Assembly: GCA_038728085.1 (NCBI GenBank) | Contig: JAVYUU010000003.1 | Location: forward strand, 1-64,000 | Length of the DNA: 64,000 nt | Direction of reading: 5' to 3' | Source of the DNA: Candidatus Bathyarchaeia archaeon | GTDB lineage: Archaea > Thermoproteota > Bathyarchaeia > Bathyarchaeales > Bathycorpusculaceae | In this document: in pieces, positions 1 through 7,987 of the stretch | How positions within the stretch are numbered: position 1 is the stretch's first letter | How the letters are laid out: every line of letters starts with the position of its first letter | Made by a program: the position numbers and the translations under genes | Notes under the pieces: generated by a model | Databases searched by the model: none | What the model was told of the DNA's origin: nothing | What the model saw: only the letters and a program-made list of their open reading frames with translations

Positions 1-13
1 TTTGTATACTCCA

Positions 14-154
14 TCATATCGCCGAATAAGACAACAAGCAAGTGGCCTGCTCAGCATGAGATTTAAAGATAGCTACAGATGCTGTTAATAATAGCTGTAG
101 CAGAGTTATGTTTAAGATTATTCTTATTCTCCTCTCATTTAATTTAATTTTCAT
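14..154 (-). CDS. Start of a secreted protein, possibly frameshifted or running off the window
   Basis: An ATG at 154 on the minus strand follows a strong ribosome site (GGAGG, about 6 bases upstream). It opens a 46-codon frame with a basic N-terminus (MKIKLNERRIRI) and a hydrophobic core typical of a signal peptide. It lies downstream of, and in the same direction as, the dockerin gene. The frame stops at 14-16, but a neighbouring frame from about position 50 reads GHLLVVLFGDMMEYT to the window edge without a stop. Either this is a short peptide or the 5' end of a longer surface gene with a one-base frameshift. I see no recognisable family. Confidence in the start is fair; the extent is unknown. 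Confidence 0.4.
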   Translation of the reverse strand: MKIKLNERRIRIILNITLLQLLLTASVAIFKSHAEQATCLLSYSAI

Positions 155-216
155 TACTCTCCCTCCTGTAATACATCATTAACTATTTTCAAATTAAAAG
201 TTATGGTTAGTTTAGA

Positions 217-1221
217 TCATGAAACTGTGAAGCTTGTTGAGTTGTATGATAGTAAGATTATTAACCCAGAGTGATAAAATGCTGTGGCGTAAGCTGTATA
301 TGTTCCTGTTTGCATATCCGCTTTCAAACGGAAAGCTATGTAGTAGCCGCTTACATTTTGTTGAGTTGTTAATGATGATATCCCCTGACTTTCTGTTGAT
401 GAAGTTATTTCAAAGGATGAGGATTTTTCTGGACAGTGGGGATAGCCTTTGTCCTGGGGTAGGTTTGTGTAGGCATTGGCGTAGATTTTTGCTGTTCCAA
501 GTGCTGCGTCGTCTGGCACTATAAACGCTGAAACGAATTCGTGGGGCCCTCCTGGAGGAACACTCTGGGTAACCCTATCCGAATATAACGGATTGCCTTC
601 TGAATCGCATATTGTATATGTTATGTTGGCATTTATGTAGTTCGACTGATCATTGTTCTTGAATCTTACCCAGATGAAGTACTGTGATCCACGTTTTACC
701 TGGTTTACTGGTCTTCCGTAATAGTCGGCTATAAAAGTGTCTATGATCTCTATCCTCCACGTATGGGGTGATGTGCCCTCTCCAAAGTGGATAGCCACAA
801 CGACCATGTCATATATGTCGACTATTCCGTCCTTATTTATGTCCGCTATTAGGTTATAGTTGAGGTCACCGTACTCAGATCCAAAGGCTACAGCAATTAT
901 AACAGCGTCAAATATGTCCACATATCCGTCCCCGTTGAGGTCGCCCTCTATTACCGACGGAAGTTCCAGCTCATATATGAAATACGTTCTGTACATTATT
1001 GCTTTACCATATGGGTTGTTCACTTGTATGCCTACTAAGCTTTTGTTTACGGGTTGACCACCAAAGAGGACTTGCCCGAATATTTTTACTGTTTCTCCTC
1101 TTGAATAGTTTTCTTTGTCTGTTTGTATGATTAACGTCAAGTCTGGAATGTATGCTAAGGTTAAGTTAGATAACAATATAACCAAAGCGAGAAGGAGGGC
1201 ATACATTATTTTTCTTAGCAA
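217..1221 (-). CDS. Secreted protein with an internal dockerin domain between Ig-like beta regions
   Basis: The protein has 334 residues. Residues 1-23 form a signal peptide. Residues 25-90 look like a beta-sandwich of the kind found in archaeal surface proteins (YSRGETVKIFGQV). Residues 93-148 form a type I dockerin with two calcium-loop repeats (DLNGDGYVDIFD and DINKDGIVDIYD). The rest is a beta-rich, N-glycosylation-sequon-rich region. There is no C-terminal anchor. The start is a TTG at 1221, preceded by GAGGAGAT at good spacing. The gene follows the cohesin gene with its own TATA-like box. Dockerins bind cohesins through calcium-dependent contacts, so the adjacent cohesin protein is the obvious partner (inference). 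An internal rather than terminal dockerin is unusual. Confidence 0.85.
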   Translation of the reverse strand: MLRKIMYALLLALVILLSNLTLAYIPDLTLIIQTDKENYSRGETVKIFGQVLFGGQPVNKSLVGIQVNNPYGKAIMYRTYFIYELELPSVIEGDLNGDGYVDIFDAVIIAVAFGSEYGDLNYNLIADINKDGIVDIYDMVVVAIHFGEGTSPHTWRIEIIDTFIADYYGRPVNQVKRGSQYFIWVRFKNNDQSNYINANITYTICDSEGNPLYSDRVTQSVPPGGPHEFVSAFIVPDDAALGTAKIYANAYTNLPQDKGYPHCPEKSSSFEITSSTESQGISSLTTQQNVSGYYIAFRLKADMQTGTYTAYATAFYHSGLIILLSYNSTSFTVS

Positions 1222-1258
1222 GTTTTATCTCCTCGCAAATTTGTAATAGATTTGTGGA

Positions 1259-1268
1259 GATATATAGT
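1259..1268 (-). promoter_or_regulatory. TATA-like box for the dockerin gene
   Basis: ACTATATATC on the minus strand lies about 42 bases upstream of the TTG start at 1221. That would give a start site near 1238 and a leader of about 17 bases carrying the GAGGAGAT ribosome site. It suggests the dockerin gene can be transcribed separately from the upstream cohesin gene. The call rests on spacing and composition only. Confidence 0.35.
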
Positions 1269-1303
1269 TTCCTCCAAAAATAAAAAATGGGAATTGGAAA
1301 GGT

Positions 1304-3100
1304 TTACTCTGGTTTGATTATGATAGTTGGTGTCGGGGTGTATGTTGGTGTTACTTGGGCTCCTCCGTTAAATGGCCAGTTTGTCAGGGCGTTAACGTAT
1401 ATAGTGGCTTTGCCGGCTGCCGCCCACTTTGGTATTTCAAGTGTGAATGTTGCAACGTATTTCTTGTATGTGCACCATGTTGTCATGTCATTTGTACCCA
1501 CTGTTGTCTTTAGGAAGTCGCTGTCGAAGGGCACGTTCAGCTCATCGTGGGCTACAACTGCTATGAGCACGCTACGTTCTTGAACAGCATAGCTTTGGTA
1601 TTCAACGGTCACCGTTATTGTTTCCCCATGGGCATATGCATCTTTATCTGTTGTGACTTTGACCCACCTTACTAGGTAGTCAAAGTGGAATTCGAGTGTA
1701 TCAGATACCACTACTTCGGCTATTTCAACCGTGGCTATTACTTTCCACACGCCAAAAAGCCTCTCTGGATTTTCGCATGGCCAGGGTATTCTAAAGGATA
1801 CGTGGGCAATCCCACTAGCGTTTGTTCTACTGCATATTATAGTTACAAGGTTTCCTTGTGGATCAAATATTTGGAAGGCTACGTCTTTCTGTTGTACTGG
1901 CCATAGGTTATAGGTCACTAGGGCGAATAGTTCTACTTGTTGTTGCGGGGTGAACATGTCACTTGGCTTGTTGAAGCCTTGGCCGCCGTAGGGAGCTGGG
2001 TACTGCGTAAATAGGTCTATGGCCCTTCCTATTACGTATCCCTCAATTTTGACTAAACCGTCCACTGGTGGTTCATATGGTACTGGCTCTGCGGCTATAT
2101 CCGCGAATTTGGTGTCATAGAGATCGAGTGGCGATGTGCCAACCCACGGCATTGCTTCTTGGCGAATCACCTCGAATTTGAGTTGGACTAGAGGTCCGTC
2201 TTTGCTTATTGGCCTATCCCATGTCGCTGGAGGGTAGCGGTGCGGCAGTAGGAGCACCGCTAAGTGAATGTAGGCTAGTCCGTCCCACCTTATGCCTTTA
2301 ACGATAGGCGTCATGTAGATGTTGCCGAGGCTGTTCAGCCAAGGATCAATGGATGCGGCCTTAAAGTCTATTAGTGTGTCGTTGTAGGCTAGTTTAAATT
2401 CTATGCCTACAATCCACCAGTCCCATGCAGCATCGTAAACATAAACTGAAACGTTGAAGAAGGCATCGATAGTCCCAACAACAGGCGCTCCTGCCGGAAT
2501 TAGGGTTGTTGAGGGCACAACTTTCAAGTAAGGCTTTATCAACGGAGGTTGCCAGACACATCTATATAGGCCATCTTCAGCCACATGAGGTATCGGTTTG
2601 GGAACCGTATCTGCAAGTTTTGTGTCGTAAAGATCTAAGACTGATGAAACCATACCATGCCATGGTGGACTTACCCTAACTTTGAAGGTTATATCGACAA
2701 GAACTCCACTACCGCTTTTTGCTGGTTCAGGAGCCAAGAGTGTGAAGCCAAGGTGCCAATATTTGTGAGTTTCGTTATAAGTCTTGATTGTCCAGACCGG
2801 AATGAACTGGTTAGCTGGGTCTAATGGTTCCATGAAGTGACCCGGAGGTCTAACGGCGCTAACACCTTCTAGGACTCTATCGTCGTAAAGTAGCTTAAAC
2901 TCGTAGGCATACATATCCTGAACGTCTGCGATCATGACTTTTACAGTGAAAGTCTCGTCTTTAGGAACACATTCAACTAGCGGTGGATCAATGTATAGTT
3001 TCGTCTGTGCTGAGGCGCTTGACATCGGTAGAATATAAAACACTGAAAACATTAGAACGGAGATCAATATAGTTGCACTAAGCTTTTTAAACCTATTCAT
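1304..3100 (-). CDS. Secreted protein with two cohesin-like domains
   Basis: From the ATG at 3100 the protein has 598 residues. I prefer this start because AAAGGAGAAGGGAGAA sits directly before it. A signal peptide covers residues 1-31. Two cohesin-type modules follow, at about 33-178 and 188-350. Each starts with a strand near a proline-rich edge, carries an EFKLLYDDRVL- or EFKLAYNDTLI-like strand, and ends in LDLYDTK(L/F)AD followed by a DGL strand, so they are clear internal repeats. Residues 351-598 are further Ig-like beta domains. No transmembrane helix, SLH domain or sorting tail is visible, so how it is held at the cell is unclear. It lies between two dockerin-bearing genes and probably binds both products (inference). 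Cohesin assignment is by sequence pattern; a fold search would settle it. Confidence 0.8.
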   Translation of the reverse strand: MNRFKKLSATILISVLMFSVFYILPMSSASAQTKLYIDPPLVECVPKDETFTVKVMIADVQDMYAYEFKLLYDDRVLEGVSAVRPPGHFMEPLDPANQFIPVWTIKTYNETHKYWHLGFTLLAPEPAKSGSGVLVDITFKVRVSPPWHGMVSSVLDLYDTKLADTVPKPIPHVAEDGLYRCVWQPPLIKPYLKVVPSTTLIPAGAPVVGTIDAFFNVSVYVYDAAWDWWIVGIEFKLAYNDTLIDFKAASIDPWLNSLGNIYMTPIVKGIRWDGLAYIHLAVLLLPHRYPPATWDRPISKDGPLVQLKFEVIRQEAMPWVGTSPLDLYDTKFADIAAEPVPYEPPVDGLVKIEGYVIGRAIDLFTQYPAPYGGQGFNKPSDMFTPQQQVELFALVTYNLWPVQQKDVAFQIFDPQGNLVTIICSRTNASGIAHVSFRIPWPCENPERLFGVWKVIATVEIAEVVVSDTLEFHFDYLVRWVKVTTDKDAYAHGETITVTVEYQSYAVQERSVLIAVVAHDELNVPFDSDFLKTTVGTNDMTTWCTYKKYVATFTLEIPKWAAAGKATIYVNALTNWPFNGGAQVTPTYTPTPTIIIKPE

Positions 3101-3144
3101 TTCTCCCTTCTCCTTTATCTGCATTTTTAATTGCAGCAAATTAA

Positions 3145-3154
3145 GATTTAAATC
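3145..3154 (-). promoter_or_regulatory. TATA-like box for the cohesin gene
   Basis: The palindrome GATTTAAATC lies about 47 bases upstream of the ATG at 3100, a fitting distance for an archaeal TATA element with a leader of 20-odd bases containing the purine-rich ribosome site. Support is by position and composition only. Confidence 0.35.
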
Positions 3155-3279
3155 TTCTGGAATTATTTTCTATAAGCTTTCAGTTCCTCAGAGAAATGGT
3201 AAAGTAGCTTCTCCCAAAAATTAATTGGGAAGAAACGTGCTGAGAAACTTGGACTTTAAAGGGAAAAAGGTGTTTTATT

Positions 3280-3286
3280 AAAAAAA
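3280..3286 (-). terminator. T-tract terminator after the binding-protein gene
   Basis: On the minus strand a run of seven T follows C6 about 14 bases after the stop of the dockerin-bearing binding protein. It is flanked by two copies of AAAACACCT. Archaeal transcription commonly ends at U-rich tracts, so this is a plausible partial terminator separating high expression of the binding protein from the genes downstream. Confidence 0.4.
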
Positions 3287-3299
3287 GGGGGGAGGTGTT

Positions 3300-5447
3300 T
3301 TATTCTAACGCCTCGTAATCTGGCCAGCCGAAAACCAATGCTGCACTTACTAGGTCGAAAATGTCAATTATTCCGTCTCCATTTATGTCTATTGTCCTGG
3401 AGTAACCTTCCTCGCCTTCTTGTACTCCAAACACTAGAGCTATACTGACTATGTCGAAGATATCTACTTTGTCGTCTTTGTTGAGGTCTTCATCTCTGAA
3501 GTAGCGGAAGTATCCGTAGGGTGACGTTATAGGTTCAGCGTCTTTGTTGGGGTCTATTGTTATGCCAGTGTTCACTGTTGAGCCTTTCTTGTGGGCTACA
3601 AGGAGTATGTGGCTATTAGGCATATATTCAGCCAGGCGCCATGGACCGCTGGCTATTAGGTCGGGGTCTGGAGCGAATGTTGTTGGATCCCAAGGTTCCC
3701 CGCTCTTTGGAGCTGGGGCACCTGTGCATATTGGTTGCCATATGTGTTTGGGTAGGATTCTGTTGCCGCACCATCCTAGGGCGAATACGCTTTTGACACT
3801 GAAGCGTATTCTAAATGTTGTTGGAGAAATTACATCGATGCCAACCATGTTTTCGACGTTTGAAACCCACCATGGAGGTGCTAGACCTCTGGCTTTTAGG
3901 TCGTCGTCCATCTGAAGGAACGTGTATACTATGTCGTCTATTGTAACTTTTTTGCCGTCACTCCAGTAGGCGTCTCTTCTAAGGGTGAATTCGATAGCGG
4001 TTAATTCGTCTCCGGTATCGGGGTCAATCCATGTTCCAACCTTGAAAGAGTCTGCAAGCCACGGCATGAATCTCCCAAGGTCATATGGGTTTCTAGTCAC
4101 TAGCCCCTCATAACCTATCAAGTCCAGTACGGTGTTGTCCCATAACCATTCCGAGTAGACTGGATTAAATTGTCTGATGTCTGTTGTCTTAAAACCATAT
4201 GCTATCGTTCCGCCGCGGGAGACACGTGTTGGTCTTAGGTTTAGGAAGGTGAAGCCGTTGTCTACACCGTAGCCTGGTATGTTCACGAAACCTCTCCAAT
4301 ACCTGTCCGTGTATGGTGGAGTAACGGGCTTTCTAGAGACAACCTTGGCTCCGCTTGTTGAGTAGAGTGGAATGCTTAGGACATTGCTAGCGAACACTTC
4401 TTGCGCCAAGTGAGCGTAGTAGACGGCTTCTTCTATGGTATTGGCATACATTACGCCATAGCTTGCCTCATTGAAAACTGGGTCGTTGCAGCCAGCATAA
4501 TTGTATGGCCTGCCTGGATGCCAGTAATAATCCCAGTTCCATAGGATTAAGTGATCTGGATCAACGCCTAAGCTCCAACCACCCGTGTAGATGTGGAAAT
4601 CCTTGTTTGACATAACTTGAAGCCTTGCAGCGGATACATCTCCGTAAACGAGGTTAACCTTAATCTTTACAGGATCACTGGTAAGGACCCCGTATAAGTG
4701 CTCACCTGCAAGCTTTCGCGGCACGTGGTCGCTTCTAACAAAAAGTTTTAATTCAAGGTCTTCGCCCTCGTCTTTCATACCATTACGGTTCCGATCCCAG
4801 AACCTCCAACCGTCAGGGCCTATTGGGAAACCGTTAGCCTGAAGCAGGGCGGCAGCCGCACTTGGGTTGAATAGGTAACATAGCTCTTCAAGGGCCCCGC
4901 CTGGACGAATCTCTGGGTGACTGTATACACCCATTGAAGGCGGAACCGGCGTGTAAAGGGGCACAGCGAAGCCTTCTCCCACAACTTCTCTGACAACATA
5001 GTCCCTGTTCACACAATAAGCAATAGCCTTTCTCAGGTTAACATCTGCCATAGGGTTCGGGAAGACTGGGTTCGGATAAGACGCGTCGGGAGGATTGCCG
5101 AGGTATGTATTATTGTTGTTGTTTAGGTCAAATATGAACAGGCCGAACTCCGCACCGTAGCCCAGAACCTTCAATTTGCCAGACCATTCGGGACTTACAT
5201 ACTTATCATAGTGCGTTTTGTCAAGAGGCCAATCTGTTACATCTATTTCTCCGCCTTCAACACCGGTCTCCCACTCAGATATATCGCTGGCATAGAGCTT
5301 TATAAGCAGCTGATCAGCTCTTGGACCAAAAGTTTCGAATTTTTTATCATCAGGAATTGCTGGATCACCATAAGACCACGCATATACTGGTGACAACAGT
5401 AAAGCAACGAACACGACGGCCAATACTGACATAAGTTCTTTCTTCAT
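3300..5447 (-). CDS. Oligopeptide-type ABC solute-binding protein, permuted, with C-terminal dockerin
   Basis: The protein has 715 residues from the ATG at 5447, chosen for the GGGAAAAGGAGAA just before it. It has a signal peptide (cleavage near PVYA) without a lipobox or membrane anchor. The remainder is SBP_bac_5 (OppA/DppA-like), but the order is unusual. The mature N-terminus begins in the GEIDVTDWPL segment, followed by DVNLRKAIAYCVNRDYVV and the family's normal C-terminal end. Only then come the segments that normally open the family (GGTIAYGFKTTDIRQFNP, LRRDAYWSDGKKVTIDDIVY, SGPWRLAEY). Residues from about 650 to the end form a dockerin with repeats DLNKDDKVDIFD and DINGDGIIDIFD. It should deliver peptides or similar solutes to OppBCDF, encoded upstream. 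Confidence 0.88.
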   Translation of the reverse strand: MKKELMSVLAVVFVALLLSPVYAWSYGDPAIPDDKKFETFGPRADQLLIKLYASDISEWETGVEGGEIDVTDWPLDKTHYDKYVSPEWSGKLKVLGYGAEFGLFIFDLNNNNNTYLGNPPDASYPNPVFPNPMADVNLRKAIAYCVNRDYVVREVVGEGFAVPLYTPVPPSMGVYSHPEIRPGGALEELCYLFNPSAAAALLQANGFPIGPDGWRFWDRNRNGMKDEGEDLELKLFVRSDHVPRKLAGEHLYGVLTSDPVKIKVNLVYGDVSAARLQVMSNKDFHIYTGGWSLGVDPDHLILWNWDYYWHPGRPYNYAGCNDPVFNEASYGVMYANTIEEAVYYAHLAQEVFASNVLSIPLYSTSGAKVVSRKPVTPPYTDRYWRGFVNIPGYGVDNGFTFLNLRPTRVSRGGTIAYGFKTTDIRQFNPVYSEWLWDNTVLDLIGYEGLVTRNPYDLGRFMPWLADSFKVGTWIDPDTGDELTAIEFTLRRDAYWSDGKKVTIDDIVYTFLQMDDDLKARGLAPPWWVSNVENMVGIDVISPTTFRIRFSVKSVFALGWCGNRILPKHIWQPICTGAPAPKSGEPWDPTTFAPDPDLIASGPWRLAEYMPNSHILLVAHKKGSTVNTGITIDPNKDAEPITSPYGYFRYFRDEDLNKDDKVDIFDIVSIALVFGVQEGEEGYSRTIDINGDGIIDIFDLVSAALVFGWPDYEALE

Positions 5448-5498
5448 TTCTCCTTTTCCCTCTCTCCTTTTATGCAATACCTTTCTTGTAAAAACCAG

Positions 5499-5506
5499 CT
5501 TAAAAG
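5499..5506 (-). promoter_or_regulatory. TATA-like box for the binding-protein gene
   Basis: CTTTTAAG lies 52 bases upstream of the binding-protein ATG, inside the 110-base gap after oppF. Its position would place a start site about 28 bases before the gene. Separate transcription would fit the usual excess of binding protein over permease (inference). Confidence 0.35.
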
Positions 5507-5557
5507 TCTTATGGAAAAATGTTACAGTGGAAGAATTTACCAATTTACCATCGAGAG

Positions 5558-6544
5558 CTATCTAGAATAGAGGTGGCAAGCCACTTTTCGCCCTGAGACA
5601 TCAACGAGGGGTGGTTCTTTTACACGGCATATATCACCAATTATAGATGGACATCTAGTGTGAAAACGACAACCCGGAGGTGGATTTATTGGACTTGGGA
5701 TTTCTCCCTTAACACGCACCTCGATACGCTTTGAAGTAGGATCTGGAACAGGGACAGCCTCAATCAATGCTTGTGTATAAGGATGTAATGGTTTTCTAAC
5801 AACGTCTTCAACATCACCCATCTCGACAATCTTCCCCAAATACATCACTGCAAGCCTATCGCATACAGCCCTGGAAATAGCAAGGTCATGCGTTATGAAG
5901 AGAAAAGAAACTCCATACTTTCTACGTAGTTCAAGCATTAAGTTTAATATTTCGGCTCTAATCGAGACATCCAACATCGAAACGGGCTCATCAGCAACTA
6001 TAAAGTCAGGATTAAGCACTAAGGCGCGTGCAACTGCAACTCTCTGCCGTTGCCCACCACTGAGTTCATGAGGATAACGGAAGAGAAACTCTTCTGGGGG
6101 GGTTAACTTAACATCTTCTAAAACTTGATATATCCTCTCCTCAATGTTCTCATAAATCCCTTGAATTAATAGAGGTTCCTCCAAGATGCTTCTAACGATC
6201 ATTTTAGGATTTAGTGACTCGTAAGGATCTTGAAACACGATCTGCATCCTTCGCCTAAACTTTTTGAACTCACTTTCCCTCATAAAAGTTATGTCAACAC
6301 CATCAAAAATTATCTTCCCAGAAGTAGGTGTAACCAATTTTAAGATAAGCCTACCCGTAGTAGTCTTGCCACTTCCACTCTCACCGGCTAATCCAAAAAT
6401 TTCACTCCTTTTTATGTCGAAACTCACACCGTCCACAGCACGTACATAGGGTATGTTTCTAAGTACTAAGGAACGAAAGAAACCGATACTAAGTGGGAAA
6501 TATTTCTTCAAATTTTCAACAATGATAAGAGTCTCCCTACTCAC
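5558..6544 (-). CDS. oppF: Oligopeptide/dipeptide ABC importer ATPase, OppF/DppF type
   Basis: This cytoplasmic ATPase of 328 residues powers the importer. It shows Walker A GESGSGKTT, Q-loop FQDPYESLNP, signature LSGGQRQRVAVARAL, Walker B FIVADEPVSMLD and the H-loop ITHDLAIS. The C-terminal oligo_HPY extension INPPPGCRFHTRC with later cysteines is diagnostic of peptide and sugar-oligomer importers of the Opp/Dpp class. In bacterial homologues this Cys-rich tail can bind a cluster. The GTG start at 6544 follows GGAGGGT, and oppD ends 15 bases upstream, so the two are co-transcribed. Substrate cannot be read from the ATPase. No residue essential for ATP hydrolysis appears missing. Confidence 0.93.
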   Translation of the reverse strand: MSRETLIIVENLKKYFPLSIGFFRSLVLRNIPYVRAVDGVSFDIKRSEIFGLAGESGSGKTTTGRLILKLVTPTSGKIIFDGVDITFMRESEFKKFRRRMQIVFQDPYESLNPKMIVRSILEEPLLIQGIYENIEERIYQVLEDVKLTPPEEFLFRYPHELSGGQRQRVAVARALVLNPDFIVADEPVSMLDVSIRAEILNLMLELRRKYGVSFLFITHDLAISRAVCDRLAVMYLGKIVEMGDVEDVVRKPLHPYTQALIEAVPVPDPTSKRIEVRVKGEIPSPINPPPGCRFHTRCPSIIGDICRVKEPPLVDVSGRKVACHLYSR

Positions 6545-6559
6545 TACGCACCCTCCGAG

Positions 6560-7531
6560 TTAAGATATCAAATGACAACTAACGATGTGGTCCTTCTTAA
6601 CCTCGAAATAGCCTGGTTCCTTTTTACGGCAGATATCCATAGCATATTTGCAGCGCGGATGAAAAACACATCCACGTGGTGGATTTAAAAGGTCTGGAGG
6701 CTGCCCAGGTATTGAAATCAACTGAGTCCGTTCGCCCCTTATGCTCGGAAATGCACTTATTAAACCTATTGTGTAGGGATGCAGGGGGTTTTTGAAAATT
6801 TCCACGGTGTCGCCGTATTCCACAGCCTTGCCACCATACATTATAACTGTAGACTCACAAGTCTCAGCAATTATTGACAGGTCGTGAGATATTAACATCA
6901 TGCTCAAGCCAAGTTTATCTTTCAATTCCTTCAGCAATTTTAAAATTTGAGCGGTAACAATAACGTCCAAGGCAGTTGATGGTTCATCAGCTATTAAAAG
7001 CGAAGGGTTGCAGGCTAAGGCCATTGCAATCATAGCCCGTTGTTTCATGCCTCCACTAAATTCATGTGGGTAATTATCAATTCTCGAGGGAGGAATCCCA
7101 ACAAGTTCAAAGAGTTTGGAAACCCGCTCTAAAGCTTCCCTGCGATCCACGTCTTTCTCATGCAACATAATTGCTTCGACTATCTGGTCCCCCACCTTCA
7201 TCACAGGGTTTAAAGCGTTCATAGCGCCCTGAAAAACTATTGCTATACGCTTCCATCTTATCTCTTCACGAAATGTATCTTCGTCAAGAGAAACTATGTC
7301 CCTACCCTCAAACAATATTCGGCCGCCTACTATCTTGCCGCCTGGAGGCAGAATTCTTAAAATGGAAAGGGCAACCGTTGTTTTTCCACAACCAGATTCG
7401 CCAGCCAGACCTGTTGCCTTACCTTTACCTACTGAAAAGCTTACACCATCAACCGCTTTTACAAATCCTCTCATAACTTGGTAGTAAGTTTTCAAGTTTT
7501 CAACTTCAAGTAGGTTCAAATAATCATTCAC
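6560..7531 (-). CDS. oppD: Oligopeptide/dipeptide ABC importer ATPase, OppD/DppD type
   Basis: The protein has 323 residues. Motifs in order are Walker A GESGCGKTTVALSIL, the OppD-type Q-loop FQGAMNALNPV, signature FSGGMKQRAMIAMALA, Walker B LLIADEPSTALDV and the switch ISHDLS. The C-terminal oligo_HPY tail is LLNPPRGCVFHPRC plus two more Cys. It pairs with OppF as the heterodimeric motor. It is directly upstream of oppF and downstream of oppBC, separated from oppC by a small gene on the opposite strand (7592-7987), so oppDF may need its own promoter in the 60-base gap at 7532-7591. Confidence 0.93.
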   Translation of the reverse strand: MNDYLNLLEVENLKTYYQVMRGFVKAVDGVSFSVGKGKATGLAGESGCGKTTVALSILRILPPGGKIVGGRILFEGRDIVSLDEDTFREEIRWKRIAIVFQGAMNALNPVMKVGDQIVEAIMLHEKDVDRREALERVSKLFELVGIPPSRIDNYPHEFSGGMKQRAMIAMALACNPSLLIADEPSTALDVIVTAQILKLLKELKDKLGLSMMLISHDLSIIAETCESTVIMYGGKAVEYGDTVEIFKNPLHPYTIGLISAFPSIRGERTQLISIPGQPPDLLNPPRGCVFHPRCKYAMDICRKKEPGYFEVKKDHIVSCHLIS

Positions 7532-7591
7532 CCTTTACAAGACCAAAAATTAATACATTACTATTTAACCTTTTACTAGTAGGAACGATAA

Positions 7592-7987
7592 ATGGAAAAA
7601 CACTTTTACAATACAAGGGCAGACATGGAAACACTTTCCAAAGATCTAATTAATTATTTGCATAAAGAGGGATTTAATGTTAAACTTAAAAGAAATGGTG
7701 AATCAATCTATGTTATAACAGCCGAAAAGATAGTTAAAGGCAAAGTAAAACTACTTATGATAGAAATACTTAAGGACAAGGATAATAGTTTAGTCATAAA
7801 CTTTAGAAATCGACATGAGCTTAAACCGCCAACGTACAGCTCTCTGATATGGCAATTTCTTGGTGGCGGTTTTCTGCTCAAAGGAATATATGAAGACGTT
7901 GAGTTTTATCAACAAATAGAAAAAAGATTTTGGAGAATGGTTGAAGAACTGATGAGTGCTTATGGCGAATCATCTGCGCATTCTTAA
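7592..7987 (+). CDS. Hypothetical 131-residue protein inside the opp cluster, opposite strand
   Basis: I do not recognise a family. The protein is soluble and alpha/beta in pattern: an N-terminal helix (METLSKDLINYLHKEGF), alternating strands (VKLKRNGESIYVIT, KVKLLMIEIL, SLVINF) and a C-terminal amphipathic helix ending in a small Ser/Ala tail. It is Lys-rich and has no signal peptide or membrane segment. It starts at ATG 7592 about 60 bases from oppD, which is divergently transcribed. Its 3' end overlaps the 3' end of oppC by 18 bases. It interrupts the otherwise minus-strand importer cluster, so it may be a regulator or simply an insertion. Confidence 0.6.
   Translation: MEKHFYNTRADMETLSKDLINYLHKEGFNVKLKRNGESIYVITAEKIVKGKVKLLMIEILKDKDNSLVINFRNRHELKPPTYSSLIWQFLGGGFLLKGIYEDVEFYQQIEKRFWRMVEELMSAYGESSAHS

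Noticed and set aside
234-524. A 96-codon plus-strand frame opposite the dockerin gene
   Set aside because: It is antisense to a well-supported coding frame, with unnatural Leu/Cys/Phe composition and no ribosome site.
217-5447. The cohesin-dockerin genes considered as part of a cellulosome
   Set aside because: No glycoside hydrolase, carbohydrate-binding module or SLH anchor is encoded nearby; the partners are importer components.
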